Positions 15,472 to 23,521 of a DNA stretch of 29,913 nt are shown here, in pieces (the stretch's first letter is position 1; every line of letters begins with the position of its first letter). The notes beneath the pieces were generated by a model. That model was not told the origin of the DNA and ran no database searches. It worked only from the letters and a program-made list of their open reading frames with translations. Source of the DNA: an uncultured Flavobacteriales bacterium. Lineage in GTDB: Bacteria > Bacteroidota > Bacteroidia > Flavobacteriales > Crocinitomicaceae. Position numbers and translations under genes: made by a program. The DNA lies in the NCBI GenBank assembly GCA_946478775.1, contig CAMLDR010000029.1, forward strand, positions 1-29,913, in the 5' to 3' direction.

Positions 15472-17025
15472 ATGGAAAATTACCTCGGAATGGGCGTTGC
15501 AATAATTGCAATCATAAGCGCCTTTTTAATTCGTTCCCCCTTTCTTTTTAAAACATCCTTGAGCATCGCGATCTGCTGTTTAATTGTCACTTTGACCAAT
15601 GGATTTGAAGAGGATCCTTCTTTGGAACTCATCTGTTTTACATTGATCGGAATGGTGGCCCTGGGCTATTTAATTTCATTTTCCCCGGAAAAGCTTCGGA
15701 AAGTTGCACCTTATTTTGTGGGTTTATTAGCCCTGATACCAATTGGGGCAAAAGCAAATTACCAGGGATTTGATATCAACTGGACAATGGAAGTTGCTGC
15801 TTTTGCGATCATCGGTTCATTGATTCCGCTTTTTGCCAAAATAAAGGACTGGTTCGCCGTTCGTTGGTTTGGTGCCGATGGCGCTGAATTTAACACCGCA
15901 GTTTCACTGGTGTTTTTGGGAATTTTTGTCTTTGCGGCATCTTTTATGGCCTCTACTTTTGGAGTGATTTTACTGGCAGCAGGATATTTTTCCACCAACC
16001 TGGCTTTGCGTTCAAACAGCGGACTTCAAATGGGTGTTTTGCTTTTCGCGCTTGCCTGGATTTTCTTCTCTTTAAACGCATTGGAAGGTATTTCAGATTC
16101 CTTATTGAAAGGGAATTTATGGATGGGGATATTGGCCGGTTTGGGATCTTTGTGGGCCTGTAAATCCATTAAGGGTGAGAATAGTCTGCCGCGGCAAATT
16201 TTTCTGAGTTTGTTCCTTCCGCTGTTGATTATAGGAATTTTGGTCAGTTTCGGATTGATCAATGAAAACTTTGGCGGAATGCCGACTTACCTGGGAGCAA
16301 TTATCGGTTCTTCCCTGGCGCTGGCCCTGATTGAGCAGCCTGCTGATGGAAAACCTTTCCAGGGAATGCTGCTGCCATTGATCCTGATCGGGTTTACCCA
16401 TCCGGTTGATACCTGTTTGCAGCGGGAAAAATTAAAGGTTGAAACGCTTTTGGATGGTTCAAACGAGGCTTCGAATCAATCATCCGGAAAAAAGAATATC
16501 ATGGATATCCCTGCAATTGCATTAGAGGATGGAGATGCGGGAGCCTGGAGAAGTGTGGCCGCCAATTCGAAGCTGGAATTTGAGGTAGGTCCGTCAGCCA
16601 GCAGAACATCCGGTGCAATCAAAGATTTCAGTGTGGATTTGCAGTTGGATAAAGCCGGCGTTTTGAAAAATCTGAATGTGGAAATGAAAAGTAGCAGCTT
16701 AACTACTTTCAACGATATCCGGGACGAATCGGTCTTGGGTGCAGAGTTTATTCAAAGTGAAAAACATCCGAAAATAACTTTCAAATCCCGGGAAATTCAA
16801 AAAATTGGAGAGGATTACAAAATTACCGGCGATTTGGAATTTGTAGGCATGAAGGCAGAAGTGATGATCGATTTGCGCTTTGTCTCAAAAGTAGATAAAG
16901 ATGGAAGTACGGCCCTGGTTTTCGTTGGGAAATCGGTTGTCGACAGAACGAAGCACAACATGACCTCTGATTCGAAAATCGGAGACCAGGTGGATGTCAC
17001 ATTTGAAGTTGCGGTAGTGCGTTAG
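15472..17025 (+). CDS. Polytopic membrane protein fused to a C-terminal YceI-like domain
   Basis: 517 residues. The first ~305 residues are a run of roughly ten hydrophobic helices (for example VAIIAIISAFLIRSPFLFKT and IFLSLFLPLLIIGILVSFGL), with no motif known to me. After a polar linker (about 318-358, QREKLKVETLL, SNEASNQSSGKK) a YceI-type domain fills about 360-517. Features are NSKLEFEVGPSASRTSGAI, LTTFNDIRDESVLGAEFI, HPKITFKSREI, ITGDLEFVGM and DRTKHNMTSDSKIGDQVDV. YceI domains are lipocalin-like barrels that bind isoprenoid-type lipids and are normally soluble periplasmic proteins. The fusion suggests an extracytoplasmic lipid- or quinone-binding module tethered to an inner-membrane partner; this function is inferred. 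It has its own promoter and no close operon partner. Confidence 0.75.
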   Translation: MENYLGMGVAIIAIISAFLIRSPFLFKTSLSIAICCLIVTLTNGFEEDPSLELICFTLIGMVALGYLISFSPEKLRKVAPYFVGLLALIPIGAKANYQGFDINWTMEVAAFAIIGSLIPLFAKIKDWFAVRWFGADGAEFNTAVSLVFLGIFVFAASFMASTFGVILLAAGYFSTNLALRSNSGLQMGVLLFALAWIFFSLNALEGISDSLLKGNLWMGILAGLGSLWACKSIKGENSLPRQIFLSLFLPLLIIGILVSFGLINENFGGMPTYLGAIIGSSLALALIEQPADGKPFQGMLLPLILIGFTHPVDTCLQREKLKVETLLDGSNEASNQSSGKKNIMDIPAIALEDGDAGAWRSVAANSKLEFEVGPSASRTSGAIKDFSVDLQLDKAGVLKNLNVEMKSSSLTTFNDIRDESVLGAEFIQSEKHPKITFKSREIQKIGEDYKITGDLEFVGMKAEVMIDLRFVSKVDKDGSTALVFVGKSVVDRTKHNMTSDSKIGDQVDVTFEVAVVR

Positions 17026-17033
17026 AAACGGAA

Positions 17034-17069
17034 AGTTCAGAAGGTTGAAAAGTTGAGTAGTTCAAAAGA
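17034..17069 (+). repeat. Second copy of the GAAGGTT...AGTTCAAAAG intergenic repeat
   Basis: Bases 17037-17069 read like the left arm of the repeat at 1724-1755: both start GAAGGTT, run through GTT-containing units, and end in AGTTCAAAAG, with a few small indels. Here it follows the stop codon of the YceI-fusion gene by about 10 nt, as the first copy follows the dehydrogenase stop. No matching right arm was found here. Confidence 0.45.
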
Positions 17070-17077
17070 AATTTAAT

Positions 17078-17104
17078 TTGAGCCATTTGAGCCATTTGAG
17101 CCAT
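17078..17104 (+). repeat. 9-bp tandem repeat TTGAGCCAT, three exact copies
   Basis: TTGAGCCAT occurs at 17078-17086, 17087-17095 and 17096-17104, followed by a partial TTGA. The repeat lies directly upstream of, and in frame with, the DUF2279-like gene. Read as coding from a TTG it would give SHL-SHL-SHL, so the first apparent start there is an artefact or a very unusual N-terminus. Copy-number change would move the leader length by 9 bp without a frameshift. Confidence 0.8.
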
Positions 17105-17146
17105 TTGAAACTTCCTTATAAAGTCAGAAAGTTGTATTTTTCCCCT

Positions 17147-18022
17147 GTGAAAGCGCTTCTTTTCTGTCTTTTTTTTGTTGCCTTTGGTGTTTCTGCCCAA
17201 CAATCGGATACCACATGGAATAAGCGGTCCTGGGTGGTTGGAGGAACCAACCTGGCATTGGGAGGGGGAAGTATCGCTTTGCTTTCTGCCGTTTGGTACC
17301 AGGAATACCCCCAATCGAAATTCCACACTTTTGATGATTCGAATGAATGGTTGTATATGGACAAGCTGGGACATGTGTACACGACCTATAAATTATCAAC
17401 CGTAAACTATGCTGCCTGGCGCTGGGCTAGAATGCCGAAGAAAAAAGCAGTCTTTCTTTCCGGTGGAATAGCATGGACCTACCAGCTTTCGGTAGAAGTG
17501 CTGGATGGGTTCAGCGCACAATGGGGATTTTCCTGGTCGGACCTTACAGCAAATACAGTCGGTGCCGGTTTATTCATTGGTCAGCAATTGGGCTGGGACG
17601 AACAGCGTTTTCAGCTTAAATTCGGCTACAAACCATCTCCTTATGCATCCATCCGTCCCAATACCCTGGGATCCAATTTCCCCGAACGCTTATTAAAGGA
17701 TTACAATGCACAAAGTTATTGGCTGTGCGTCGCACCGGGCACTTTTTTCAAGGAATCCAGATTTCCCAAATGGATACAGATCGGTTTCGGTTACAGCACA
17801 GACGCCAAACTGAACGGCGATTCAAACACGTACACCGATGTGAATACCGGCAGAACCTATTTCGCCAAATCTGAGTATGCGCTTTCGTTAGATATAGACT
17901 GGTCACAACTTCCCATTAAAAAGCCCTGGCTGAAAAAGGTGCTAAAACCATTGAATGCCATTAAAATTCCTTTTCCGGCAGTGTTTTGGAGAAATGGTGT
18001 GTGTTATTTCGGGATGTTCTAA
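17147..18022 (+). CDS. DUF2279-family (YfiM-like) membrane-associated protein
   Basis: 291 residues from the GTG at 17147. This start is preferred because it gives a compact signal peptide (KALLFCLFFVAFGVSAQ). Upstream in-frame TTG codons at 17132 and 17078 are possible, the latter inside the 9-bp tandem repeat; there is no in-frame ATG. The central part carries features of the DUF2279 family: DKLGHVYTTYKLS, the helix SGGIAWTYQLSVEVLDGFSA, QWGFSWSDLTANTVGAGLFI and FKYGYKPS-like sequence (LKFGYKPSP). The remainder (about 200-291) looks like beta strands ending in WRNGVCYFGMF, suggestive of an outer-membrane location. Its biochemical role is unknown. It does not share a tight operon with either neighbour. 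Confidence 0.72.
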   Translation: MKALLFCLFFVAFGVSAQQSDTTWNKRSWVVGGTNLALGGGSIALLSAVWYQEYPQSKFHTFDDSNEWLYMDKLGHVYTTYKLSTVNYAAWRWARMPKKKAVFLSGGIAWTYQLSVEVLDGFSAQWGFSWSDLTANTVGAGLFIGQQLGWDEQRFQLKFGYKPSPYASIRPNTLGSNFPERLLKDYNAQSYWLCVAPGTFFKESRFPKWIQIGFGYSTDAKLNGDSNTYTDVNTGRTYFAKSEYALSLDIDWSQLPIKKPWLKKVLKPLNAIKIPFPAVFWRNGVCYFGMF

Positions 18023-18115
18023 TGATAGTTGATTCATGTTCTCAATCTGTTTTCCGGAAGGAATTAAACTTTTCAAACTCAAATACATCTAAATGCAGAA
18101 ACTAATACACAAAAA

Positions 18116-19360
18116 ATGAAAATACTTTCCACACTTTTTTTTGCTTTACCATTTTTGGCCGCGGCTCAATATTCAGATCCGAACGTAGGAAAACCAACTT
18201 CCGGGTATGGTTCGGACGGAACATATACCGTAGTTTCGGAAACTTTCAATAATGTGAATTATAATGGGGAGGATATTGTGATTTTTCACCCGCAGGAAAT
18301 TACCACACCGGTTCCTACTATTTTCTATTCGCATGGGTATGGGGGGAACAACCCGATTTACATCAAAGGATTAACCGATTTTGTGGCTAAAAAAGGCTAT
18401 GCGTTGGTTTTTGTCCCTTATCAGACTTTGGGAGTTACCGTTTTGGACCGGTATGAAAATTTATTGCAGGGGTTTCAGAAAGCAGCACGTGATTATCCGA
18501 ATATTATTGATACGACAAGAGCGGCATTTATGGGCCATTCTTTTGGCGGCGGCGCATCTTTCGGAAATGCATTCAAATGCTTTACAGAAAATAACTGGGG
18601 AAGCAACGGTCGTTTTATTTATGTTTCGGCACAATGGTATTCATTCAATATCACTCAGAATCAATTGCAGAATTTCCCCACAGATGTGAAATTGATCACC
18701 GAAATTTACGAAAGTGATTCGACGAATGACCATCGCTTGGCTGCAGATATTTTCCGGAACATTTCCATTCCAAATACAGAGAAAGATTTCCTGGTACTTC
18801 AAAGAGATACGGTTGGCGGATATACTTACCCGGCCGACCATAACACGCCGAATACGGTCATTGCTTTGAATGCACATGATTATTATGGAATTTACCGCCT
18901 GTTGGATGCAATGGCAGACTATGTTTGGAATGGAAATAGTGCTGCAAAGGATGTTTGTCTTGGAAACGGTTCTGCTGCCCAGGTTCTGCTTCCTGCCGGC
19001 TTGAAACCGATCCTTCAAACAGATTCACCCCAGATTACACGACCAATGGAAAGTTATCAGTTCCCGTGTGATTCCAGCATCAATTTGAGAATTAATTACT
19101 GTGAATCGGTGAATTCAGTGACTGAAGCGGGTTTCACTAAATGGAACATTTACCCGAATCCAGTTCAATCTGCTTTTGTTCTGGAAACGGAAAGCGAATT
19201 TACAGAATTTCATTTAATCGATATATCCGGGCACGAATTGCCAATCACGGCTATGAAAACAAACCGTGGGTATCAATTCGAGGCAGAACAGTTGGAAGAT
19301 GGGGTTTATTTTCTACAAACAAATACGGTAGTAATCCAATTGATGAAACATGGAAAATAG
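18116..19360 (+). CDS. Secreted alpha/beta hydrolase with T9SS type A sorting domain
   Basis: 414 residues. Signal peptide KILSTLFFALPFLAAAQ (1-18). The hydrolase core has an oxyanion-region strand PTIFYSHGYGGN (about 68-79) and the nucleophile elbow GHSFGGG with Ser142, resembling chlorophyllase/platelet-activating-factor acetylhydrolase-type enzymes. The acidic and histidine residues are not assigned with certainty; HDYYGIYRLLDAM at about 257-269 is a candidate His region. The T9SS domain (WNIYPNPVQSAFVLE, LEDGVYFLQT) fills about 342-414. The enzyme probably hydrolyses an ester or similar bond outside the cell; its substrate is unknown. Its 3' end overlaps the next gene, another alpha/beta hydrolase, by 11 nt. 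Confidence 0.85.
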   Translation: MKILSTLFFALPFLAAAQYSDPNVGKPTSGYGSDGTYTVVSETFNNVNYNGEDIVIFHPQEITTPVPTIFYSHGYGGNNPIYIKGLTDFVAKKGYALVFVPYQTLGVTVLDRYENLLQGFQKAARDYPNIIDTTRAAFMGHSFGGGASFGNAFKCFTENNWGSNGRFIYVSAQWYSFNITQNQLQNFPTDVKLITEIYESDSTNDHRLAADIFRNISIPNTEKDFLVLQRDTVGGYTYPADHNTPNTVIALNAHDYYGIYRLLDAMADYVWNGNSAAKDVCLGNGSAAQVLLPAGLKPILQTDSPQITRPMESYQFPCDSSINLRINYCESVNSVTEAGFTKWNIYPNPVQSAFVLETESEFTEFHLIDISGHELPITAMKTNRGYQFEAEQLEDGVYFLQTNTVVIQLMKHGK

Positions 19361-20186
19361 CCTGTTTGAGATAGAAAGCCCGAATGGTAAAATAAGGGGC
19401 AATTTTACTTCCTGCGGACCCGAATCTCCGATTGTTTTAATGGCTTGTGGTCACAACGGGTTTTATCATTTTGGAATGTTTCCGACCATTCAGCAGGTTT
19501 TCGCTGAAAACGGGATTTCTTCTGTTGCGTTCAATTATACCCATTGCGGTATTGCGGATCATGGTGATTATTTCAATGATTTGGATAAATACAAAGCCAA
19601 TTGCCGCAGATTAGAAGTAGAAGATCTGACTTTTATGGCGAATGAAATCACGACCAAAAGCTTATTCCATAAACCCAAACAATTCTTTCTTCTGGGACAC
19701 AGCATGGGCGGTTTTTCAGCGACGTTTGCTACACAGGCGATTCATAATAGCGGAATCGAACTTGCAGGAATTGTTTTGTTGAATTCACTGCGTACGTTGG
19801 ATGTTCGAACACCCGAGATCATGGAAGAATGGAAAGTAAAAGGCGTTTATTTCCGTCCGAATATGCGAACAAAACAAGAGTTGCCACAAGGTCCGGAATT
19901 CTTAACCGAAACATTGGCAAGTGATACCACCTGGAATATGCAGAAAGTTGTGGAGGCACTTACAATTCCATGCTTTGTAGCGCACGCAGTAGAGGATGAA
20001 GCAGTTCCTTTTGAACATGGACGAACCATTTTCTCCTGGGTGTATAAAAATAATTCCCAAAATGCTTTCTTACCGATTCCACACGCGGGGCATACCTTAA
20101 ACACCACCCATCCGATGAAACGGAGTTCACCCGAATTGCAGTTTTTCTGTGATCAAGTGGTGGATTGGATGAAATTGAAAATATAA
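19350..20186 (+). CDS. Cytoplasmic alpha/beta hydrolase
   Basis: 278 residues with no signal peptide. A complete catalytic triad is visible: Ser118 in LLGHSMGGF, Asp216 in AHAVEDEAVPF and His248 in IPHAGHTLN. This is the serine aminopeptidase S33/esterase type. ACGHNGFYHFGMFP near residue 32 is the likely oxyanion loop. The ATG lies inside the last codons of the upstream secreted hydrolase (11-nt overlap in a different frame), so translation is probably coupled. Secretion of one enzyme and cytoplasmic retention of the other suggest sequential processing of one substrate, for example extracellular release followed by intracellular hydrolysis. That is inference; the substrate is unknown. Confidence 0.83.
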   Translation: MENSLFEIESPNGKIRGNFTSCGPESPIVLMACGHNGFYHFGMFPTIQQVFAENGISSVAFNYTHCGIADHGDYFNDLDKYKANCRRLEVEDLTFMANEITTKSLFHKPKQFFLLGHSMGGFSATFATQAIHNSGIELAGIVLLNSLRTLDVRTPEIMEEWKVKGVYFRPNMRTKQELPQGPEFLTETLASDTTWNMQKVVEALTIPCFVAHAVEDEAVPFEHGRTIFSWVYKNNSQNAFLPIPHAGHTLNTTHPMKRSSPELQFFCDQVVDWMKLKI

Positions 20187-20195
20187 AATGATGCA

Positions 20196-20217
20196 GGGAC
20201 GCGAGGCATCGCGTCCC
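20196..20217. repeat. Palindromic hairpin GGGACGCGA-GGCA-TCGCGTCCC between convergent genes
   Basis: GGGACGCGA (20196-20204) and TCGCGTCCC (20209-20217) form a perfect 9-bp stem with loop GGCA in the 38-bp gap between the hydrolase and fabF. It sits where two transcripts converge and can act as a hairpin in both directions. It is G+C-rich compared with the surrounding AT-rich sequence and resembles short dispersed palindromic repeats. Confidence 0.75.
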
Positions 20218-20224
20218 CACGATT

Positions 20225-21466
20225 TTATATTTTCTTAAAGATCACTGTTGCAATATGTCCACCGAAACCAAAAGTATTGCTCATGGCATATCTGATCTCT
20301 TTGGATTTTGCTTTTTGCAGCGGGAAATCGAACAAGTCTTTGAAATCCGGTTCGATCTCCGTGGTATTGATCGTTGGAGGAACGATTGAATCCCGGATAC
20401 CAAGGATACAGGCAATTGCTTCCACGGCTCCTGCAGCACCCAGTAAGTGACCGGTCATGGATTTCGTTCCTGAAACACTTAAGGATTGTCTTTCTCCGAA
20501 AACGCGTCTCAAGGCGATCAATTCGCTGTTATCTCCCTGGGCAGTTGAAGTTGCGTGCATATTGACGTAATCAATTTGGTCCGGAGTGATTTCCGCATCG
20601 CGCATCGCTTCTTCCATTCCCAAAACGGCTCCGTCACCTTCCGGGTGAGTTCCTGTTAAGTGATAAGCATCGGCAGCCATTCCGCCGCCCACAACTTCTG
20701 CGTAGATCTTTGCTCCGCGGGCAAGGGCGTGTTCGTATTCTTCTAAAATAACCGCTGCTGCACCTTCACCCATCACAAACCCGTCGCGGGTTACATCAAA
20801 TGGGCGGGAAGCAGTTTCATAGGAGTCATTGCGTTTGGATAAAGCCTGAGCAGAAGAGAATCCACCCATCGCTGATTCCGTAATGGCTGCTTCGGAACCG
20901 CCGGAAATGATCATATTGGCTTTTCCCCACTTGATGTAGTTAAAAGCATCAATCATGGCCGTATTGGAAGTGGCGCAAGCAGAAACCGCGCAGTAATTGA
21001 TCCCGCGCAGACCATATTCCATGGAAATGATCCCGGAAGCAATATCCACCAGGATTCTTGGGATAAAGTACGGTGTAAAACGCGGTGTTCCGTCTCCGGC
21101 AGAGTATTCTTTCATCTGGTCCTGGAATGTCTGAATTCCTCCGTTCCCGGAACCCCAGATCACCCCGATACGGTCCCTGTTCAATTCCTCGAAGTTGATT
21201 CCCGCATCTGCAACCGCTTCGCGAACCGCTACCAAAGCATACTGAGAGAACGGATCGTATTTCCGGATTTCTTTTACGTCAAAATGGTCCGCCGGATTGT
21301 ATCCTTTTACCTCACAGGCAAAAGTGGTCTTAAATTTCGATGTGTCGAATTTGGTAATCGGTGCCGCACCGCTTTTACCTGCTTTGATGTTGTTCCAAAA
21401 ATCAGGAACGTTATTTCCGATTGGTGTAAGGGCGCCCAAACCGGTAATTACAACTCTTCTTGTCAT
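20225..21466 (-). CDS. fabF: 3-oxoacyl-[acyl-carrier-protein] synthase II
   Basis: 413 residues, the normal length. The Cys-His-His catalytic triad of elongating ketosynthases is present: Cys164 in VSACATSN, His304 in NMHATSTAQGD and His340 in KSMTGHLLGAAG. The N-terminal RRVVITGLGALTPIGN and C-terminal NTFGFGGHIATVIFK are standard FabF. It condenses malonyl-ACP with a growing acyl-ACP in fatty acid synthesis, in the cytoplasm. No acpP is adjacent in the window, unlike in many genomes. It follows the Suf-related genes on the same strand after an 82-bp gap that holds a palindromic repeat, so it may be transcribed separately; no clear -7 element was seen before it. Confidence 0.95.
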   Translation of the reverse strand: MTRRVVITGLGALTPIGNNVPDFWNNIKAGKSGAAPITKFDTSKFKTTFACEVKGYNPADHFDVKEIRKYDPFSQYALVAVREAVADAGINFEELNRDRIGVIWGSGNGGIQTFQDQMKEYSAGDGTPRFTPYFIPRILVDIASGIISMEYGLRGINYCAVSACATSNTAMIDAFNYIKWGKANMIISGGSEAAITESAMGGFSSAQALSKRNDSYETASRPFDVTRDGFVMGEGAAAVILEEYEHALARGAKIYAEVVGGGMAADAYHLTGTHPEGDGAVLGMEEAMRDAEITPDQIDYVNMHATSTAQGDNSELIALRRVFGERQSLSVSGTKSMTGHLLGAAGAVEAIACILGIRDSIVPPTINTTEIEPDFKDLFDFPLQKAKSKEIRYAMSNTFGFGGHIATVIFKKI

Positions 21467-21501
21467 AATAAAATTTGTTTCGATTAATGTAAAATTATGC
21501 T

Positions 21502-21535
21502 GTAGGTACGTCCCTTACGTACGGGACGTACCTAC
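21502..21535. repeat. Palindromic hairpin GTAGGTACGTCCC / GGGACGTACCTAC
   Basis: Two perfect 13-nt arms (21502-21514 and 21523-21535) flank an 8-nt loop TTACGTAC. It lies between the SufT-like gene and fabF, 14 bp after the stop of the former on the minus strand. With the palindromes at 10493-10530 and 20196-20217 it shares an intergenic location and GTAGG/GGGAC-type arms, but the loop and inner sequence differ. Confidence 0.75.
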
Positions 21536-21548
21536 GAGTTTTCAATGG

Positions 21549-21854
21549 TTATAAAAACCCCAATTCCAATTTTGCTTCTTCGCTCATCATATCCTTGTCC
21601 CATGGCGGATCGAATACAATGTTGACGTGAGCTTCATTCACTCCCTCCACACTTTCAACTTTCTCTTTCACGTCTTTGGGAAGCGATTCTGCCACCGGGC
21701 AATTCGGGGAAGTCAGCGTCATATCGATCTCCACGACACCTTCCTTCGAGATCCGAACTTCGTAGATCAATCCCAATTCGTAAATGTCAACCGGGATTTC
21801 CGGGTCGAATATGGTTTTTAGTTTGTCTACTATTTTATCTTCTAATTGTTCCAT
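21549..21854 (-). CDS. SufT/MIP18-like (DUF59) Fe-S assembly factor
   Basis: 101 residues from the ATG at 21854. A longer frame reaches 21977, but its extra 41 residues overlap sufE and do not resemble the family. The domain is typical: FDPEIPVDIYELGLIYEV, then TLTSPNCPVAESLP with the conserved Cys52, and a C-terminal VNIVFDPPWDKDMM. Proteins of this family help place Fe-S clusters on client apoproteins in the cytoplasm. The start is one base after the sufE stop and the gene is co-linear with sufS and sufE, which fits the SUF assignment. The symbol sufT is not asserted because close MIP18/PaaD-like relatives cannot be separated by eye. Confidence 0.85.
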   Translation of the reverse strand: MEQLEDKIVDKLKTIFDPEIPVDIYELGLIYEVRISKEGVVEIDMTLTSPNCPVAESLPKDVKEKVESVEGVNEAHVNIVFDPPWDKDMMSEEAKLELGFL

Positions 21855-21855
21855 T

Positions 21856-22272
21856 TTAGTTTGGGATTGAGGACAATGCCAATAATTTGATTTTTTTGAC
21901 CATGCTAACCAATCCGTTTGCACGTGTTGGCGAAAGGTGTTCTTGTAGTCCGATGTCTGATATGAAATGAAGATCACTTTTTACAATGTCTTCGGGTGTT
22001 TCGTTGTCTAAAACGCGGATCAATAGGCCAATGATTCCTTTGGTAATGATCGCATCTGAGTCTGCTGTTAACTGCATTTTGTCGTTGTCAACGCGTGCGT
22101 CAAGCCAAACCCTGCTCTGACAGCCTTCGATCAATCGGTCTTCCGTTTTTTTATCCGGGTCGATCAAAGGAAGTTCCTTTCCAAGCTCAATGATGTATTC
22201 GTATTTGTCCATCCAGTCATCGTAGATAGCAAAGTCGTCAATGATCTCTTGTTGCTTTTGTTCAATAGTCAT
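21856..22272 (-). CDS. sufE: Cysteine desulfuration protein SufE
   Basis: 138 residues, standard length. The sulfur-acceptor Cys51 lies in RLIEGCQSRVW, and LTADSDAIITKGIIGLLIRV and GLQEHLSPTRANGL are conserved SufE segments. SufE accepts persulfide sulfur from SufS and passes it to the Fe-S scaffold. It lies directly after sufS (gap of 9 bp) and is followed one base later by the SufT-like gene, so the three form an operon. SufBCD are not in the window. Confidence 0.95.
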   Translation of the reverse strand: MTIEQKQQEIIDDFAIYDDWMDKYEYIIELGKELPLIDPDKKTEDRLIEGCQSRVWLDARVDNDKMQLTADSDAIITKGIIGLLIRVLDNETPEDIVKSDLHFISDIGLQEHLSPTRANGLVSMVKKIKLLALSSIPN

Positions 22273-22281
22273 AATATACTC

Positions 22282-23517
22282 CTAACCCAGCATGGAAATA
22301 CTTTTTTCCACGGCTGCTATAAATTGATCGATTTCTTCGCGTGTATTGTAAAATGCAAAGGATGCGCGCACTGTTCCCGGTATTTGATAGAAATCCATTA
22401 ATGGCTGCGTACAGTGATGTCCTGTTCGAACCGCTATTCCCTGTTTGTCCAAAAGTGTCCCTATATCGAAGGGATGAATTCCATCTACCGCGAAGGAAAC
22501 TACGGAAGTTTTGTTCTTTGCCGTTCCGATTAACTTAATATTCTCAAACGTTTCCAGCATTTCCTGTGCATACTCCGTAATGTCACGTTCGTATTCTTCC
22601 AGTTCTTTCGGGTCAAACTGGTTCAGGTAATTCAGCGCAGTTCCCAAACAAATTCCTCCGGCAATGTGTGGAGTTCCGGCTTCGAATTTAAAAGGCAATT
22701 CGTTGTATGTGGTGCGCTCAAAAGTCACTTTGGAGATCATATCGCCGCCGCCCTGGTAAGGAGGCATTTCGTCTAGAATAGCTTCTTTTCCATATAAAAC
22801 GCCGATTCCCGTTGGTCCGAAAACCTTGTGTCCGGAGAATACAAAAAAGTCACAGTTCATAGCCTGCATATCCACTTTCGTATGCTGTACACTTTGCGCT
22901 CCGTCAATCAGTACTTTTGCACCTACAGCATGAGCCGCTTCAATAATCTGTTCAACAGGATTAATCGTTCCCAGACTGTTGGAAATGTGTGTGACCGCAA
23001 CCAGTTTCGTTTTCGGAGAAAGCATATTCTGGTATTCTTCCAGCATCAATTCACCGCGCTTATTGATCGGAATGACTTTTAAGACCAGTTTTTTGCGCTC
23101 GGCCAGCATTTGCCAGGGAACAATGTTGGAATGGTGTTCCATCGCAGAAATGATGAGCTCATCTCCGGCACTCAGCAATTCACCGAATGAATTGGCTACC
23201 AGGTTAATCCCGTCCGTGGTTCCTTTGGTAAAAATGATTTCCTCCCTTTTCCCGGCATTGATAAAACGACGAATCGTTTCACGTGCATCTTCGTACTCGG
23301 AAGTAGCCTTTTGGCTTAAGTGATGGACTCCGCGGTGAATGTTTGCATTGTCCATGCTGTAATATTGATTGATAGCGTCCAGTACCATCTGCGGTTTCTG
23401 GGATGTCGCGCCGTTATCAAAGTAGATGAGGTTCTTTCCGTATACCTGTTGTCGAAGGGCAGGGAAGTCCTGGCGGATATCGCGTACGTTGAATTTTCTT
23501 TTTGATGGATTTTCCAT
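22282..23517 (-). CDS. sufS: Cysteine desulfurase SufS
   Basis: 411 residues. PLP-dependent class V aminotransferase fold of the group II desulfurase type. The PLP lysine is Lys231 in FSGHKVFGPTGIGVLYG, the catalytic cysteine is Cys369 in RTGHHCTQPLMDF, and LIDGAQSVQHTKVDM carries the PLP-contacting Asp. The short catalytic loop fits a SufE-dependent enzyme, and SufE is encoded next door. It removes sulfur from L-cysteine to give alanine and a persulfide for cluster assembly in the cytoplasm. It is the first gene of the leftward operon. Confidence 0.96.
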   Translation of the reverse strand: MENPSKRKFNVRDIRQDFPALRQQVYGKNLIYFDNGATSQKPQMVLDAINQYYSMDNANIHRGVHHLSQKATSEYEDARETIRRFINAGKREEIIFTKGTTDGINLVANSFGELLSAGDELIISAMEHHSNIVPWQMLAERKKLVLKVIPINKRGELMLEEYQNMLSPKTKLVAVTHISNSLGTINPVEQIIEAAHAVGAKVLIDGAQSVQHTKVDMQAMNCDFFVFSGHKVFGPTGIGVLYGKEAILDEMPPYQGGGDMISKVTFERTTYNELPFKFEAGTPHIAGGICLGTALNYLNQFDPKELEEYERDITEYAQEMLETFENIKLIGTAKNKTSVVSFAVDGIHPFDIGTLLDKQGIAVRTGHHCTQPLMDFYQIPGTVRASFAFYNTREEIDQFIAAVEKSISMLG

Positions 23518-23521
23518 ACTA

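Noticed and set aside
17078..17104. CRISPR-like or phase-variable repeat
   Set aside because: Three 9-bp units without spacers are a simple tandem repeat, and a 9-bp change cannot cause frameshift phase variation.
21855..21977. N-terminal extension of the SufT-like protein by 41 residues
   Set aside because: It overlaps sufE, reads as non-family sequence, and the ATG at 21854 gives the normal family length one base after the sufE stop.
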